From an uncultured Sulfitobacter sp. (GTDB taxonomy: Bacteria; Pseudomonadota; Alphaproteobacteria; Rhodobacterales; Rhodobacteraceae), in contig CAJJCJ010000008.1 of NCBI GenBank assembly GCA_905182645.1, forward strand, positions 124,001 to 188,000: 64,000 nt of DNA, given 5' to 3'. Below the pieces are notes generated by a model. It was not told where the DNA came from, searched no databases, and saw nothing but the letters and a program-made list of their open reading frames with translations. Each line of letters opens with the position of its first letter. The first letter of the stretch is position 1. The position numbers and the translations under genes are program-made. Below are positions 1-8,952 of the stretch, piece by piece.

Positions 1-1
1 G

Positions 2-112
2 AAAAAAACGAAGAATTGGAATCTGGAGTGGGTGCGCTCGCTCTCGGTGCAGATCGGGTCACAGGTAAAAAACGTCGAGCGGTATAATCACGAACCCGAT
101 CAGCAAAACTAA
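2..112 (+). CDS. C-terminal end of an unidentified protein (partial)
   Basis: An open frame enters from the left edge and stops with TAA just before a strong terminator, which is why this frame was chosen. The 36 visible residues contain WNLEWVRSLSVQIGSQVKN and end in a polar tail. I do not recognise the family. Frame 1 is also open, to a stop at 85-87, so the frame choice is not certain. Confidence 0.45.
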   Translation, partial: KKTKNWNLEWVRSLSVQIGSQVKNVERYNHEPDQQN

Positions 113-114
113 CG

Positions 115-140
115 GGGTCCCTTCGGGGGCCCTTTTTTTT
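115..140 (+). terminator. Rho-independent terminator
   Basis: A GC-rich 7-bp stem (GGGTCCC / GGGGCCC, one G-T pair) with a TTCG tetraloop is followed at once by eight T residues. It sits three bases after the stop of the partial gene on its left, so it most likely ends that transcript. Confidence 0.9.
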
Positions 141-313
141 GGGTTGGGCCAAAGCTGAATAAATTGCGGTTGTTGATTGGATTTTTCAGGTTCAGGAGGG
201 GGCAATCAGCGGATACTAAACGTGCCATAGTTAATACCTCACCTCAATAAATTGATCCGGCGAATTCAGACAGTGTAACCGGATGTGTTCAACCCAAAGG
301 GAGGTATACGAGA

Positions 314-457
314 ATGGCAATGCGTCAGAGCTTTTTTACATACATTTATTACTTTGGGCGCGCGTGGCGTTGCGCGGTGACAAGTGCGGAAAATCTAGCC
401 CGACTGGGGACCCTGTGGGTAGCACAGGACAAATCCATAAAGTCTCGTAGTGATTGA
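314..457 (+). CDS. Possible small protein, 47 aa
   Basis: ATG at 314 follows a good ribosome binding site (GGGAGG, 8 bases upstream) and opens a 47-residue frame starting MAMRQSFFTYIYYFGRAWRC, with an aromatic, basic N-terminal half. The site and start look real, but I do not recognise the family. The protein may be a truncated remnant, since the stretch after it holds no gene and the neighbourhood is full of decayed sequence. Confidence 0.4.
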   Translation: MAMRQSFFTYIYYFGRAWRCAVTSAENLARLGTLWVAQDKSIKSRSD

Positions 458-905
458 CAGAGCCCGGGGGAATGCCGGTATCTGGTTGTCATTGGCCGGC
501 GCTCCGTTTTGCGGGATATATTTTGACTTATCCGTCTCAATTTGAGAACCAAGAGCTCAACAGGGCGCTGGTATGTTTGAATTTCATCGAAGTCTGATTC
601 TGATCGGCCGGCTAGATTGAAAATGCCGTTATTCGTTTTCTATTGAAGAAAAACGCCCGTCATGAAATTCTTTGCATGATCAGACCCAGACCTGACCTTC
701 GCGATCATCGTAAACCACAATGGTACTATGGTATGCCTCCCCAATACCCTCGTAAAGATACCTATATAGCCCGCCATTTATGTGACGATGGGTCGGTTCC
801 CAGGATGCGGAGTGCAGCTTGCATTGGGACTCAATGATGTTGTGATCTGTTTGTTTTCGGCGGGATATTTTTACAACAAACCCGAAAATCCTCATGATTC
901 GTGGG
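458..905. other. Stretch without a recognisable gene
   Basis: I see no convincing gene here. Open frames of 64 to 77 codons exist on both strands (for example 643-837 plus and 680-913 minus), but none has a family resemblance, a ribosome binding site or a neighbour that supports it. It is probably eroded DNA next to the ribonucleotide reductase fragment. Confidence 0.6.
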
Positions 906-1774
906 CTAAGCATTTGATAAAATTGTTCCGGTTATCGCGTTGGGCCGAAAAGTTGTGAAACCTTTGCAACCTTTGCAACCAGCGGAATAGGCGTGCAAAT
1001 ATAAATTTTCAAAGTCACGAAACGAAATATCCTCTGGGTAGTTTACTGTTTTTGAAATTCCGCTATCGACCCATTTTTGCGCGGCTGCTTGCATGTTTAC
1101 ATGCTCCTCCGGCGACAAGTCGTCGACGGTCACGAATGTCTCGGGGAGAGGTGTGTTCTTTCCATAAAGGTTTCGAAACACCCCAGCGGCATAATCGACT
1201 ATTTTTTCGGATGCGGTACCTCCCATCGGGTAAGGTAATTTTTCGGTGAAATTCGACCGAAAATACAGGTTCAATTCCAGACGATACATTGCCCGCAAAA
1301 AGGGAAGTTATGCCGGTAGGCGCAATCGTCGTGACGAGGCTGTTGCGGAGCCCAAAAAGTTCAATCTCTTTTTGCACATGTGGACTTAGACGGCAAATAT
1401 TGTGATTTACCAGATGCTGCTCTTTGCTAAATTTTGGAAAATTACCGCGTTCCTCTGCCAACTTGGAAGAGGCTAGATAGGCGGAGTTTTGGATCGTCTG
1501 CATCCACTTCCCCAGCATGGATCTGGCCTTTTCTGACCCATAACGCACATCTAGCATTACAAGAGTATCTGCCACGCCAGTCACACCGATGCCTATCCGC
1601 CGCTTACTTAGTGCCTCGGATTTCTGAGCATCCAGCGGGTAACGTGATGCGTCGAGCGTGTTGTCTAACATGCGGACTGAGATTGATGCCAAATGCTCCA
1701 GTTGTGGCAGATCAAGAGATGCTTCGGGCGTGAAGGGAGCGTGGACCAACCGAGCATGATTAATTGAAGCAAGC
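906..1774 (-). pseudogene. nrdJ: Fragment of adenosylcobalamin-dependent (class II) ribonucleotide reductase
   Basis: Two overlapping minus-strand frames together read as the internal to C-terminal part of a class II ribonucleoside-diphosphate reductase. The first frame (about 1774 down to 1220) has LASINHARLVHAPFTPEASL, the family block RRIGIGVTGVADTLVMLDVR and the active-site strand TIAPTGITSLFAGNVSSGIE. The second (about 1220 to 906) continues with AAAQKWVDSGISKTVNYPED and ends near TFRPNAITGTILS, where the intact enzyme would continue for several hundred residues. One frameshift lies near 1215. The 5' side is cut by an IS end at about 1775, and the catalytic N-terminal part is absent. The segment is a dead remnant; a working copy is presumably elsewhere in the genome. 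Confidence 0.85.
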
Positions 1775-1780
1775 TGGACC

Positions 1781-2603
1781 TGTCCCGCTTTCGTGCCGCT
1801 CCGAGTGCTCGTTTAAGCCACCTTTAGTTCGAAGGCGACACGGCTTTTCCAGCCCAGTGCTGAGTGTCGGCGGCGTGGATTGTAAATCCATTGATGTATT
1901 CGATGATTGCCACCTCAGCCTGTCTGCGTGTATCCTATGACCTGCGCCAGATCAGTTCGGCCTTGATAGTTTTGAAGAAGGTTTCGACTGCTGCGTTATC
2001 ATAACAATTGCCCTTGCCGCTCATAGGTACATTGAAGCCATGCTGGCGCAGGATATTCCGGTAATTGTGTGAACAATATTGGCTGCCACGGTCGGTATGA
2101 TAGATGCAGCCCTTGGGCGGTGCCCGGAATGTGATGGCGATCTTCAACGCTCTGATCGCCAGATCGCATTTCATTCGGTTACTAACGGCCCAGCCGACCA
2201 ATCGGCGCGAATACAAATCCAAGACCACAGCGATTTAGGCGCGATGTTGAACTTGTGATTACTGTCGGTCTTGCGTCTGTAAATCTGATCCCCCAGATCA
2301 AATTCTTAAGCCTCCTCACCTTGTGTTTGCCGTTCTCACAAAGGATATGCCGTTCTGGAACATCAATCGGCCCACGCGCCGATGGCCAATATCCAGGCCA
2401 ATCTCTTTCAATCCCTCAGTCATGCGCGGCTTACCATAGCTGCCAAGTCTGAGACGAGATTGTTCCTTTATGTGGGCCAAAGTCACCATATCAGACCGCT
2501 GCTTACGGCTTGCAGGCCGAGTGCATAACGCAGGCAGGCCACGCGGGCTGACATTCATAACATGGCACATCCGGCCAACAGAAAATGCAGATTGAATAGC
2601 CCC
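1781..2603 (-). mobile_element. Degraded IS3-family element A, cut by element B
   Basis: This IS3-family element has the transposase on the minus strand. The end next to the ribonucleotide reductase fragment reads TGTCCCGCTTTCGTGCCGC at 1781-1799; the true edge may be at 1775. The same terminal sequence, inverted, ends relic C near 3631, which supports it as an IS terminus. The other end is missing: element B begins at about 2604 inside the orfB start region, and the orfA of this element is not seen beyond it. The element cannot move by itself. Confidence 0.8.
1813..2600 (-). pseudogene. IS3-family transposase OrfB, broken
   Basis: Reading the minus strand gives the HTH_21 region (MCHVMNVSPRGLPALCTRPA), then LRLGSYGKPRMTEGLKEIGL, then the integrase core with TDRGSQYCSHNYRNILRQHG and MSGKGNCYDNAAVETFFKTI. 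These hold the second Asp and the Glu of the DDE triad. The stretch around 2240-2320, which should carry the first Asp, is scrambled by frameshifts and stops. A single base is lost near 1885 in the conserved GFYNPRRRHSALGW end, and the normal stop is at 1813-1815. Several separate lesions make this an old pseudogene. Confidence 0.88.
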
Positions 2604-3391
2604 TAGATTTGTTGACACCTTCTTCCCTAATTTTGAGGCAAGGAGACAAACATGGGCAATGCAAAATTCAGTGACAATTTCAAACGCGATGCGGAGCATC
2701 AAATTGCTGTGTGGGGATATCCAGTCAGCGAGGTTTCAAAGCGGTTGGGTGTCAGCACGCACTCGCTTTATGTGTGGGTGAAGAAGTATTCGAAGTCAGC
2801 AGAAGCTGCAGCCAGCGATGATCATGCCGCTGAGAACCGGCGGTGGAAACGTGAACTGGCGCAGGTCACTGAGGAAAGGGATAACTTAAAAAAGGCACAG
2901 CGTACTTCGCCAAGGATGCAAAATGAGGCACACTTTCATCCAAGAGCATCAGCCGATATTTTCTATCCGCACAATGTGTCGATGCCTACGCGTTCACCCC
3001 AGCGGATTTTTCGCATGGCTAAAGAACCCGTTGTGCCAAAGAGCAGAAGAAGACAAGCGCTACGCCGATCTCTTCGAAGACGCGTGGAACGCCAGTGGCA
3101 AAGTTTATGGGTGGCGCAAACTGCATGATGATCTCCGTGACCAAGGTGAGACCTGTTGCGCCAACTGTGTGGCACGTTTGTCGAGATTAGCAGGCATAAA
3201 CGCCCAGATGGCGACGGACATACAAAACCAGAGATGGTGCTAGGCAGGACGTATTCGACTACATCGAATCCTTCTACAATCACAACACAATCACAAACGC
3301 AAGCACGCTAGAAACGGGATGTTGTCGCCTGTTAACTTCGAAAACAGACAGCACAATATGAACCAAGAAGGTGTCTAGGAAACTAGGAGTT
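2604..3391 (+). mobile_element. Degraded IS3-family element B, nested in element A
   Basis: The left end (2604-2627) and the inverted right end (about 3368-3391) share the core GACACCTTCTT with flanking TAG-TT bases, as expected of imperfect IS3 terminal inverted repeats. Inside are orfA and orfB relics on the plus strand. The element interrupts the orfB of element A near 2604. It is only about 790 bp, against about 1.2 kb for an intact member, because the catalytic middle of orfB has been lost near 3237. It is non-autonomous and old. Confidence 0.8.
2652..3378 (+). pseudogene. IS3-family OrfA and OrfB transposase relics
   Basis: OrfA begins at 2652 with FSDNFKRDAEHQIAVWGYPV and SKRLGVSTHSLYVWVKKYSK, a typical HTH_Tnp_1 domain followed by a leucine-zipper-like helix. 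It loses frame near 2900, where the family normally ends in ATAYFAKDAK. OrfB starts at 2923 (MRHTFIQEHQPIFSIRTMCR), keeps SGKVYGWRKLHDDLRDQGET and breaks near 3237. It resumes at its C-terminus (ARQDVFDYIESFYN) after loss of about 130 codons that would hold the DDE core, and stops at 3376-3378. The gene pair is inactive. Confidence 0.88.
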
Positions 3392-3399
3392 ATTCATAC

Positions 3400-3631
3400 C
3401 GCATAACGGGAGCATTCATCACCCGGATTGGGGCAGTCAGTGTTGTTTCCCTGTTTATCAAGAGATCCCAAGTCAATATGACTCCAACGCGTCGATGAGC
3501 AGCAAAGTAGATTGTTAAGATAACGCCGCTGTGGAAACATGATAGCGCTGCTGTAAAAACGGTCTTCAAAACTATTAAGGCTGAACTGATCTGGCGTCAT
3601 ACTTGGGGCGGCACTAAAGCGCGACAGGCCA
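3400..3631 (+). mobile_element. Third IS3-family relic (same family as element A, opposite strand)
   Basis: The plus strand translates piecewise as the C-terminal OrfB region of the element A family: a GSIHHPDWGSQ-like block, then DNAAVET and KTIKAELIW, with in-frame stops and a short duplication near 3530-3580. The relic then jumps directly to the terminal sequence GCGGCACTAAAGCGCGACAG ending near 3631, so about 50 codons and the gene end are deleted. The next 200 bases, to 3835, hold no gene I can support. Confidence 0.7.
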
Positions 3632-3835
3632 GAACTGCGAAAGTTGATCTGTTCGGCTTCGTTAGGTGACCATCAATCGGTTCATTCATAGATTCTAAGG
3701 CATGAAGCCATATCCTTGGTGGTACCCGCCAGAGCACCGCCGTAAGCGACGACCACGCAACCAAGAAGCCTCAGACCCAACCAGACATTGAGTTCGCACG
3801 CCAGGAAGCCACAGAAAATCGCGTTCAATTTTGCC

Positions 3836-5437
3836 TCACGTAGCCCTCACGCTCAGAATGAGGTCCGACGCCTTTTCCCCTATCATAATCGCGGGGGCGT
3901 TGGTGTTACCTGACACTATTTCGGGCATTATTGAACAGTCGGCCACCCGCAAGCCCGCAATGCCGTGAACCCGCAGTTGATCATCGACTACTGCGGTTTT
4001 GTCGTGGCCCATCTTACAGGTGCCCGTCGGGTGATAGATTGACGCGGTGTTGTTGCGTGCCCAATCAAGGGTTTCATCATAGCTGTTGATGTCCAAATCG
4101 GGATGAGGACGATGTTCGACGCTAATTTTGGATGTGAGAGGTGCATGTTGAGCGATGCGGCGAGCGATATTCACACCGGCAACCACCGTTCGGCAGTCAG
4201 TTTCGGTCGATAGATAATTTGGAATGATCTTGGGGTAAGCGCGTCCATCACTGCTGGTCAACCTGATTTCCCCCTTTGATTCGGGGCGAAGTTGACAGAC
4301 CGATGTGGTAAACGCCGAAAATTCGTCAGCCCCCTTGCCTGGGTTTTCAGCTGACAAAGGTTGCACGTGGAATTGAATATCTGGCGTTTCCAAATCGTGG
4401 CGGGTTTTGACAAATCCTGTGGCAAGGCTTGCTGCCATCGTCATTGGCCCAGCGCGGAACATCAGGTATTTGAGACCTATCTTGGCTTGGCCAAACATAC
4501 TGCTGACTTCATCGTTCAAAGTTGGCTCATGCGTTTTGTAAACCAAACGGGCCTGAAGATGGTCTTGCATGTTTTTGCCAACGCCGGGCAAGTCAGCAAT
4601 TACTGCGATCCCATGTTCACGAAGCTGATCCGCCTCGCCAATACCAGACAGCATCAAAAGTTGAGGCGAGTTGATAGAGCCGCCGGATAAAATGACTTCG
4701 TGGTTTGCGGTGACGGTCTGAACTTTCCCTGATCGGTCTTTATAAGTAACGCCCGTCGCGCGTTTATCTTTGATAATGACTTTTTCGACCTGCGCATGGG
4801 TGATGATCGTTAGGTTATCGCGGCTTTTCACCGGGTTCAGATAGGCCACCGCCGACGAACAGCGCCGTCCATTTTTAGCAGTTAATTGAAAGAAACCAAC
4901 ACCTTCTTGGTCGAAACCATTATAGTCAGGGTTGAATTTGTATCCGGCTGCTTGTGCGGCTGCGACCCATGCGTCTGTGATAGGGCGCTGAATACGCATG
5001 TTGGACACTGAAAGAGGTCCCTGATCACCGTGAAATTCATCGGCGCCGCGTTCGTTCTTTTCAGAGCGTTTGAAAAGCGGCAACACATCGTCCCAAGCCC
5101 AGCCGCGATTGCCCATTTGCGCCCAGCGGTCATAGTCTTGCGGCTGGCCACGCACATACAAAAGACCGTTTAGCGAAGACGATCCACCCAGAACTTTGCC
5201 GCGCGGCCATTCAATAGAGCGGCCATTGAGACCCGGATCTGACTCTGTTTTATAGCACCAGTCAACTTTGGGGTTATGAATGGTTTTGAAATAGCCCACG
5301 GGTATATGGATCCACGGGTTCAGGTCTCGGCCGCCTGCCTCAAGCAAGATTATTTTATTCAAGGGGTTCGCGCTGAGGCGGTTTGCAAGAACACACCCTG
5401 CTGAACCCGCGCCTACGATGATATAATCTGCCTGCAT
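3836..5437 (-). CDS. GMC-family FAD-dependent oxidoreductase (choline dehydrogenase-like)
   Basis: This 533-residue flavoprotein oxidises an alcohol group on an unknown substrate. Residues 5-22 hold the FAD-binding Rossmann motif (YIIVGAGSAGCVLANRLS). GGSSSLNGLLYVRG near residue 80 and GGSINSPQLLMLSGIG near residue 255 match the two GMC signatures. The C-terminus has YHPTGTCKMG, with the active-site His region, and NTNAPAIMIGEKASDLI. The start at 5437 is preferred because the FAD motif follows at once; upstream ATG codons at 5458 and 5491 are possible. It is divergent from the TRAP genes across a 114-bp region with a palindrome, so it probably acts on the imported compound. True choline dehydrogenase cannot be told from relatives by sequence alone. 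Confidence 0.9.
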   Translation of the reverse strand: MQADYIIVGAGSAGCVLANRLSANPLNKIILLEAGGRDLNPWIHIPVGYFKTIHNPKVDWCYKTESDPGLNGRSIEWPRGKVLGGSSSLNGLLYVRGQPQDYDRWAQMGNRGWAWDDVLPLFKRSEKNERGADEFHGDQGPLSVSNMRIQRPITDAWVAAAQAAGYKFNPDYNGFDQEGVGFFQLTAKNGRRCSSAVAYLNPVKSRDNLTIITHAQVEKVIIKDKRATGVTYKDRSGKVQTVTANHEVILSGGSINSPQLLMLSGIGEADQLREHGIAVIADLPGVGKNMQDHLQARLVYKTHEPTLNDEVSSMFGQAKIGLKYLMFRAGPMTMAASLATGFVKTRHDLETPDIQFHVQPLSAENPGKGADEFSAFTTSVCQLRPESKGEIRLTSSDGRAYPKIIPNYLSTETDCRTVVAGVNIARRIAQHAPLTSKISVEHRPHPDLDINSYDETLDWARNNTASIYHPTGTCKMGHDKTAVVDDQLRVHGIAGLRVADCSIMPEIVSGNTNAPAIMIGEKASDLILSVRAT

Positions 5438-5504
5438 TTTTGGCCCCCAGAACTTCATTGAAGAAAAATGTATACAGATGCGTTTCGTCATACTAGTCTT
5501 TTTA

Positions 5505-5523
5505 TTGAAACTATTAGTCTCAA
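5505..5523. promoter_or_regulatory. Palindromic operator candidate, probably for the IclR regulator
   Basis: TTGAAAC-TATTA-GTCTCAA is a 7-5-7 inverted repeat with one mismatch. It lies between the divergent GMC oxidoreductase and dctP starts, 29 bases before the dctP ATG. The only regulator gene in the cluster is the IclR-type gene at 8953, which makes it the likely ligand. This is inference from position and symmetry. Confidence 0.5.
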
Positions 5524-5551
5524 TAATGAATCTTCATGGGAGGAGAAAAAC

Positions 5552-6784
5552 ATGAGTACTTCAAAGAACCTGAGCAATATCTCGCGGCGGGACCTATTTA
5601 AGGTCGCGGGCCGTTACGGGATGAGTTCAACATTGCTGGCGGCTGGGACGTTTGGTGGGGCAATGAGCCTTGCAAACCTCGCAAGTGCTGCAGAATCCAC
5701 GTACGAAAAGCGGTTTGCAAAGCCTGCTAAGTATAACCTTAAGTTTGGCGCTGCGGGCTTCAACGCACGCAACTTGCTGATCGAACGTGCTGGTGCGTTG
5801 GAATTTGCGCGCGACCTCGAATCACGAACAGATGGCGAAATTCGTATCGAATTCATCGGTGACAACCAAATCTGTGGACAGACATCCTGCGTAGAAAAAA
5901 CACAACAAGGTATCGTTGACATATATTCGGCGTCGACACAGAACTCTGCTGGTGGCGCACCTTATCTGAACGTGCTCGACTACGCATACATGTTCCGTAA
6001 CCGTGCCGATCAGTACCACTTCTTGTATTCTCCGGCGTCACAGAAATTGTTGCGTGATCCATATGAAAAGCGTCACGGTCTAAAGTTCCTTTTCAGCCAC
6101 GCTGAACTTCGCGGCCTGCAGATGGGTATGAACTTTGAAGATAAGCCGACTGTCACATCAATTGATGAGCTGGCTGGCACAAAGAACCGCGTTACAGGAA
6201 CACAGCTAGGGCGCATCGCGATGAAAGCGTTGAACCTGAATCCAGTCCCTGTTGCGTGGGAAGAAACACTTGACGGTCTGAAGCAGGGCTTGATTGATGG
6301 TGCAGAAACGTGGGCGTCTGCTGTTGCATATGCAAACATGGCACCAGTTGTTTCCCAGTCGGTTCACCTGAACTTCTTCTGCGGTACTGAAGCCACATCG
6401 ATGAACGCATCTGTGTTCGATGGTCTTGAAGGTTACTTGCAAGACGCGGTGATGGAATCGTCCTACTGGGCACAGACACACGTGCAGGCAGCAAACGAAG
6501 TAGCATTGATCAACACAGTTGGTCAGTCTGATCCGCAGCTTCCAAATACGATTTTTGCAAAAAACAACGTTCGCAACGCGTTCTTGTCCGATGCAGAAAT
6601 CCGCAAAGCCGAAGAAATGTGTTCACCAGAATTCCAGCCCGCACTGTGGGAAGAATGGCGCGAGCGGCTTAACGGCTGGTCCGGCGGTCACGACACATAT
6701 CAGGAAATCTATGACGAAGTTCGCACGATTGACCAGAACACGCTTCCTGAAAACGTTGAGCCACGTCGTTGGTGGAAGAGCTAA
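5552..6784 (+). CDS. dctP: TRAP transporter substrate-binding protein (DctP family)
   Basis: This 410-residue periplasmic protein captures the substrate for a TRAP carrier. The start at 5552 has a strong GGGAGGAG ribosome site. The N-terminus carries a Tat-type signal: SRRDLFK at residues 11-17, then a hydrophobic stretch and ANLASAAES as a likely cleavage region. The mature part reads as a DctP fold, with LAGTKNRVTGTQLGRIAMKA and WEETLDGLKQGLIDGAETWA, the usual C-terminal-lobe block. Most relatives are shorter (about 330 aa) and Sec-exported, so this belongs to a longer Tat-exported subgroup. Membrane partners follow at 6910 and 7579. The substrate is unknown; the adjoining oxidoreductase suggests an alcohol or amino alcohol. 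Confidence 0.92.
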   Translation: MSTSKNLSNISRRDLFKVAGRYGMSSTLLAAGTFGGAMSLANLASAAESTYEKRFAKPAKYNLKFGAAGFNARNLLIERAGALEFARDLESRTDGEIRIEFIGDNQICGQTSCVEKTQQGIVDIYSASTQNSAGGAPYLNVLDYAYMFRNRADQYHFLYSPASQKLLRDPYEKRHGLKFLFSHAELRGLQMGMNFEDKPTVTSIDELAGTKNRVTGTQLGRIAMKALNLNPVPVAWEETLDGLKQGLIDGAETWASAVAYANMAPVVSQSVHLNFFCGTEATSMNASVFDGLEGYLQDAVMESSYWAQTHVQAANEVALINTVGQSDPQLPNTIFAKNNVRNAFLSDAEIRKAEEMCSPEFQPALWEEWRERLNGWSGGHDTYQEIYDEVRTIDQNTLPENVEPRRWWKS

Positions 6785-6815
6785 GTTAGCCCCACTTTAA
6801 CTACCTGACTAGATT

Positions 6816-6850
6816 GGGCCGGCCCGAAAAGAATTTGGGTCGGCCCTTTT
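6816..6850 (+). terminator. Stem-loop between dctP and dctQ
   Basis: GGGCCGGCCC and GGGTCGGCCC form a 10-bp stem (one G-T pair) with an 11-base loop and four T residues. Strong hairpins after the binding-protein gene are common in transporter operons, where they stabilise or attenuate the message so that more binding protein than membrane protein is made. It could also act as a terminator. Confidence 0.8.
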
Positions 6851-6909
6851 CAATTTAAGAAGCCCACCGCATGGTGGGCATACATATTCATTTTAGGGGG
6901 GAGACCTAA

Positions 6910-7579
6910 ATGTCAATTTGGTCCGAAGCAGGAGCGAGTCATTCCGGCTCTTTTTTCAGGCAGTGCTTGGGAAATGAGGGATGCATTCTACACAGATGGA
7001 ATGTGGTTGTTTTCTTTTGCATTCACCCTTGTTGGGGGCATGATCGCAAACCAGTTTTTCAGAGCTGTTCCATTCATGGACAAGCATTTGGAACGCGGCA
7101 TAGCTGTGACGACATACCTTATTATAGCAGCAATTATTTGCTGGGGCGTAATTGATCGGTTTGTTTTTTCAAGCCAGTGGTCGGGATCAACGACGATCCC
7201 ACCGTTTCTTTTCATGATCATGGCTTGGTTCGGGTGTTCTTATAACGTCCGTCTGCGGACCCACCTTAGCTTTAGCGAGTTCCGCTCAAAAATGAAGCCG
7301 CCACGTCAAATGGCGGCGCTCACTTTGGATACCGCGCTTTGGCTTGGTTTCTGCTGGATAGCAATTACAACTTCGATGAAGTTCACGGCCTATTCGGCTG
7401 ATAACTTTCAATTGGTTGATGGCGTCGACAACACAATGAAGTGGTGGTTCTACGTCACTGTTCCCATTGCATTCACACTGATGTCAGGGCGCGTCATCGG
7501 CAATTGGTTAGAAGACTGGAAAAACTTCAAGTCGGGTCAACCGATCATTAAAACAGCCGTTATCGGGGGGGATATGTAA
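6910..7579 (+). CDS. dctQ: TRAP transporter small membrane subunit (DctQ family), apparent frameshift near the start
   Basis: The main frame (6974-7579, 201 codons) encodes four hydrophobic segments and joins DctP to the large permease. Its stop shares a base with the dctM start (TAATG). The best start signal lies upstream: GGGGGGAG before ATG 6910, giving MSIWSEAG. The main frame reads ERVIPALFSGSAWEMRDAFY upstream of 6974, which looks like real protein but has a TAA at 6908-6910. Removing one G in GCAGGAG (about 6928-6931) would join the two into one protein beginning MSIWSEAERVIP. The gene is therefore either frameshifted by one inserted base, wrongly sequenced, or started weakly at ATG 6974. 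Confidence 0.8.
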
Positions 7580-8937
7580 TGTCAGATCCAACATGGATTA
7601 CACTTATATCAATTGGCGTCACGGTATTCTTTATGCTTGGCACACCTGTTTTGCTGGTTATCTTTTACTGGGTCATCGCGTGTAGCTTTGTCATCGACCT
7701 TCCCATCGAAAATACAGGCAATGAGTTGCTGAACGTCTTTAACAAAGGCTTTGCGCTGCTTGCGATGCCGCTGTTCATTCTGACGGGTGATCTGATTAAC
7801 CAATCAGGGATTGCGCGACGATTATCGGACTTTGCATATTCCTGCCTTGGTTGGTTGCGTGGCGGTTTGGCCATGGCATCCATCGCAGCTTGTGGTTTGT
7901 TTGCAGCGATCTCGGGATCCAACTCGGCGACAACCGCAACAATTGGATCAATGCTGCATCCTGAAATGGTCAAAGGGGGCTATGACGAGCGGTTTTCTGC
8001 GGCGACTGCTGCGGCGGGCGGTACCGTCGGTATCATCATTCCACCGTCGATCATCTTTATCGTTTACGGGTTTCTTTTGAACCTACCGATTTCTGATCTG
8101 TTTGTTGCTGGTATTATTCCAGGCGCGTTAATGGTCTTTGCTATGATGTTCACAGCGTTTGTTGTTTGTACAATTAACGGTTGGGGCCACTTGATCCGCT
8201 TATCAGTGAGTCGCGTCATAAAAACGGCAATTGGTGCTTGGCTTGGCTTCTTTGCTATCGGCTTGGTCTTATGGGGGATTTACACTGGTAAGTTTTCACC
8301 AACCGAAGCAGCAGGCGTAACCGTTGGTTTCTGCGTGCTCGTTGGCCTTGTCAGCTATCCGTTGAATAAGATTATGGGCAGCTCTGTGGATACACCAATC
8401 GCTGAGAAAAGCGTCGCATCGATGATTGTTGTCGAAGGCTTCACTATCGCCAAGCTTCCGGCTGTTGTGTCACGTTCGGCGCAAATTACCGGTATTTTGG
8501 TGCCGTTGATCGCGGTTTCAGTAGCAATGCAGCAAGTGATGTCTTCGCTTGGTGCAAAAGACTTTATCGGTGATTTTGTAACTGGGATGGGCGGCTACCA
8601 TGCTGTTCTGTTCACATCTATGGCGATTGTGTTTGTGGCTGGTATGATTCTTGAATCATTGCCTGTGACAATCATTTTGGCGCCAATCCTTGCACCAATT
8701 GCAGCATCTGTGGGTGTGGATCCGATCCACTTCTCGGTTGTGTTCTTGGTCGGTGCATCCATCGGCTTCATTACGCCGCCGTACGGATTGAACCTTTATG
8801 TGGCTTCCGGAGTTACGGGCGTGCCGTATTTCAGGCTGCTGCGGTATTCAACGATGTACCTTGTTTCGTTGATCGCGGTTTGGTTCTTGGTTGCGCTTAC
8901 CCCAGAATTGGCTCTATGGCTGCTTCCAGGCCGATAA
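7579..8937 (+). CDS. dctM: TRAP transporter large permease (DctM family)
   Basis: This 452-residue inner-membrane carrier has about 12 hydrophobic segments. GLFAAISGSNSATTATIGSM and AAGGTVGIIIPPSIIFIVYG are hallmark DctM repeats, and GASIGFITPPYGLNLYVASG is the second-half equivalent. It catalyses sodium-driven uptake of the ligand delivered by DctP. Start and preceding stop overlap by one base, which implies translational coupling with dctQ. The protein appears complete, although its partner DctQ may be damaged. Length is slightly above the usual 425-430 because of a cytoplasmic loop near residues 265-300. Confidence 0.93.
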   Translation: MSDPTWITLISIGVTVFFMLGTPVLLVIFYWVIACSFVIDLPIENTGNELLNVFNKGFALLAMPLFILTGDLINQSGIARRLSDFAYSCLGWLRGGLAMASIAACGLFAAISGSNSATTATIGSMLHPEMVKGGYDERFSAATAAAGGTVGIIIPPSIIFIVYGFLLNLPISDLFVAGIIPGALMVFAMMFTAFVVCTINGWGHLIRLSVSRVIKTAIGAWLGFFAIGLVLWGIYTGKFSPTEAAGVTVGFCVLVGLVSYPLNKIMGSSVDTPIAEKSVASMIVVEGFTIAKLPAVVSRSAQITGILVPLIAVSVAMQQVMSSLGAKDFIGDFVTGMGGYHAVLFTSMAIVFVAGMILESLPVTIILAPILAPIAASVGVDPIHFSVVFLVGASIGFITPPYGLNLYVASGVTGVPYFRLLRYSTMYLVSLIAVWFLVALTPELALWLLPGR

Positions 8938-8952
8938 AAAGTAGATAGACCC

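Noticed and set aside
643..837. 64-codon plus-strand ORF
   Set aside because: No ribosome site, no family resemblance and an overlapping ORF on the other strand; it is likely chance.
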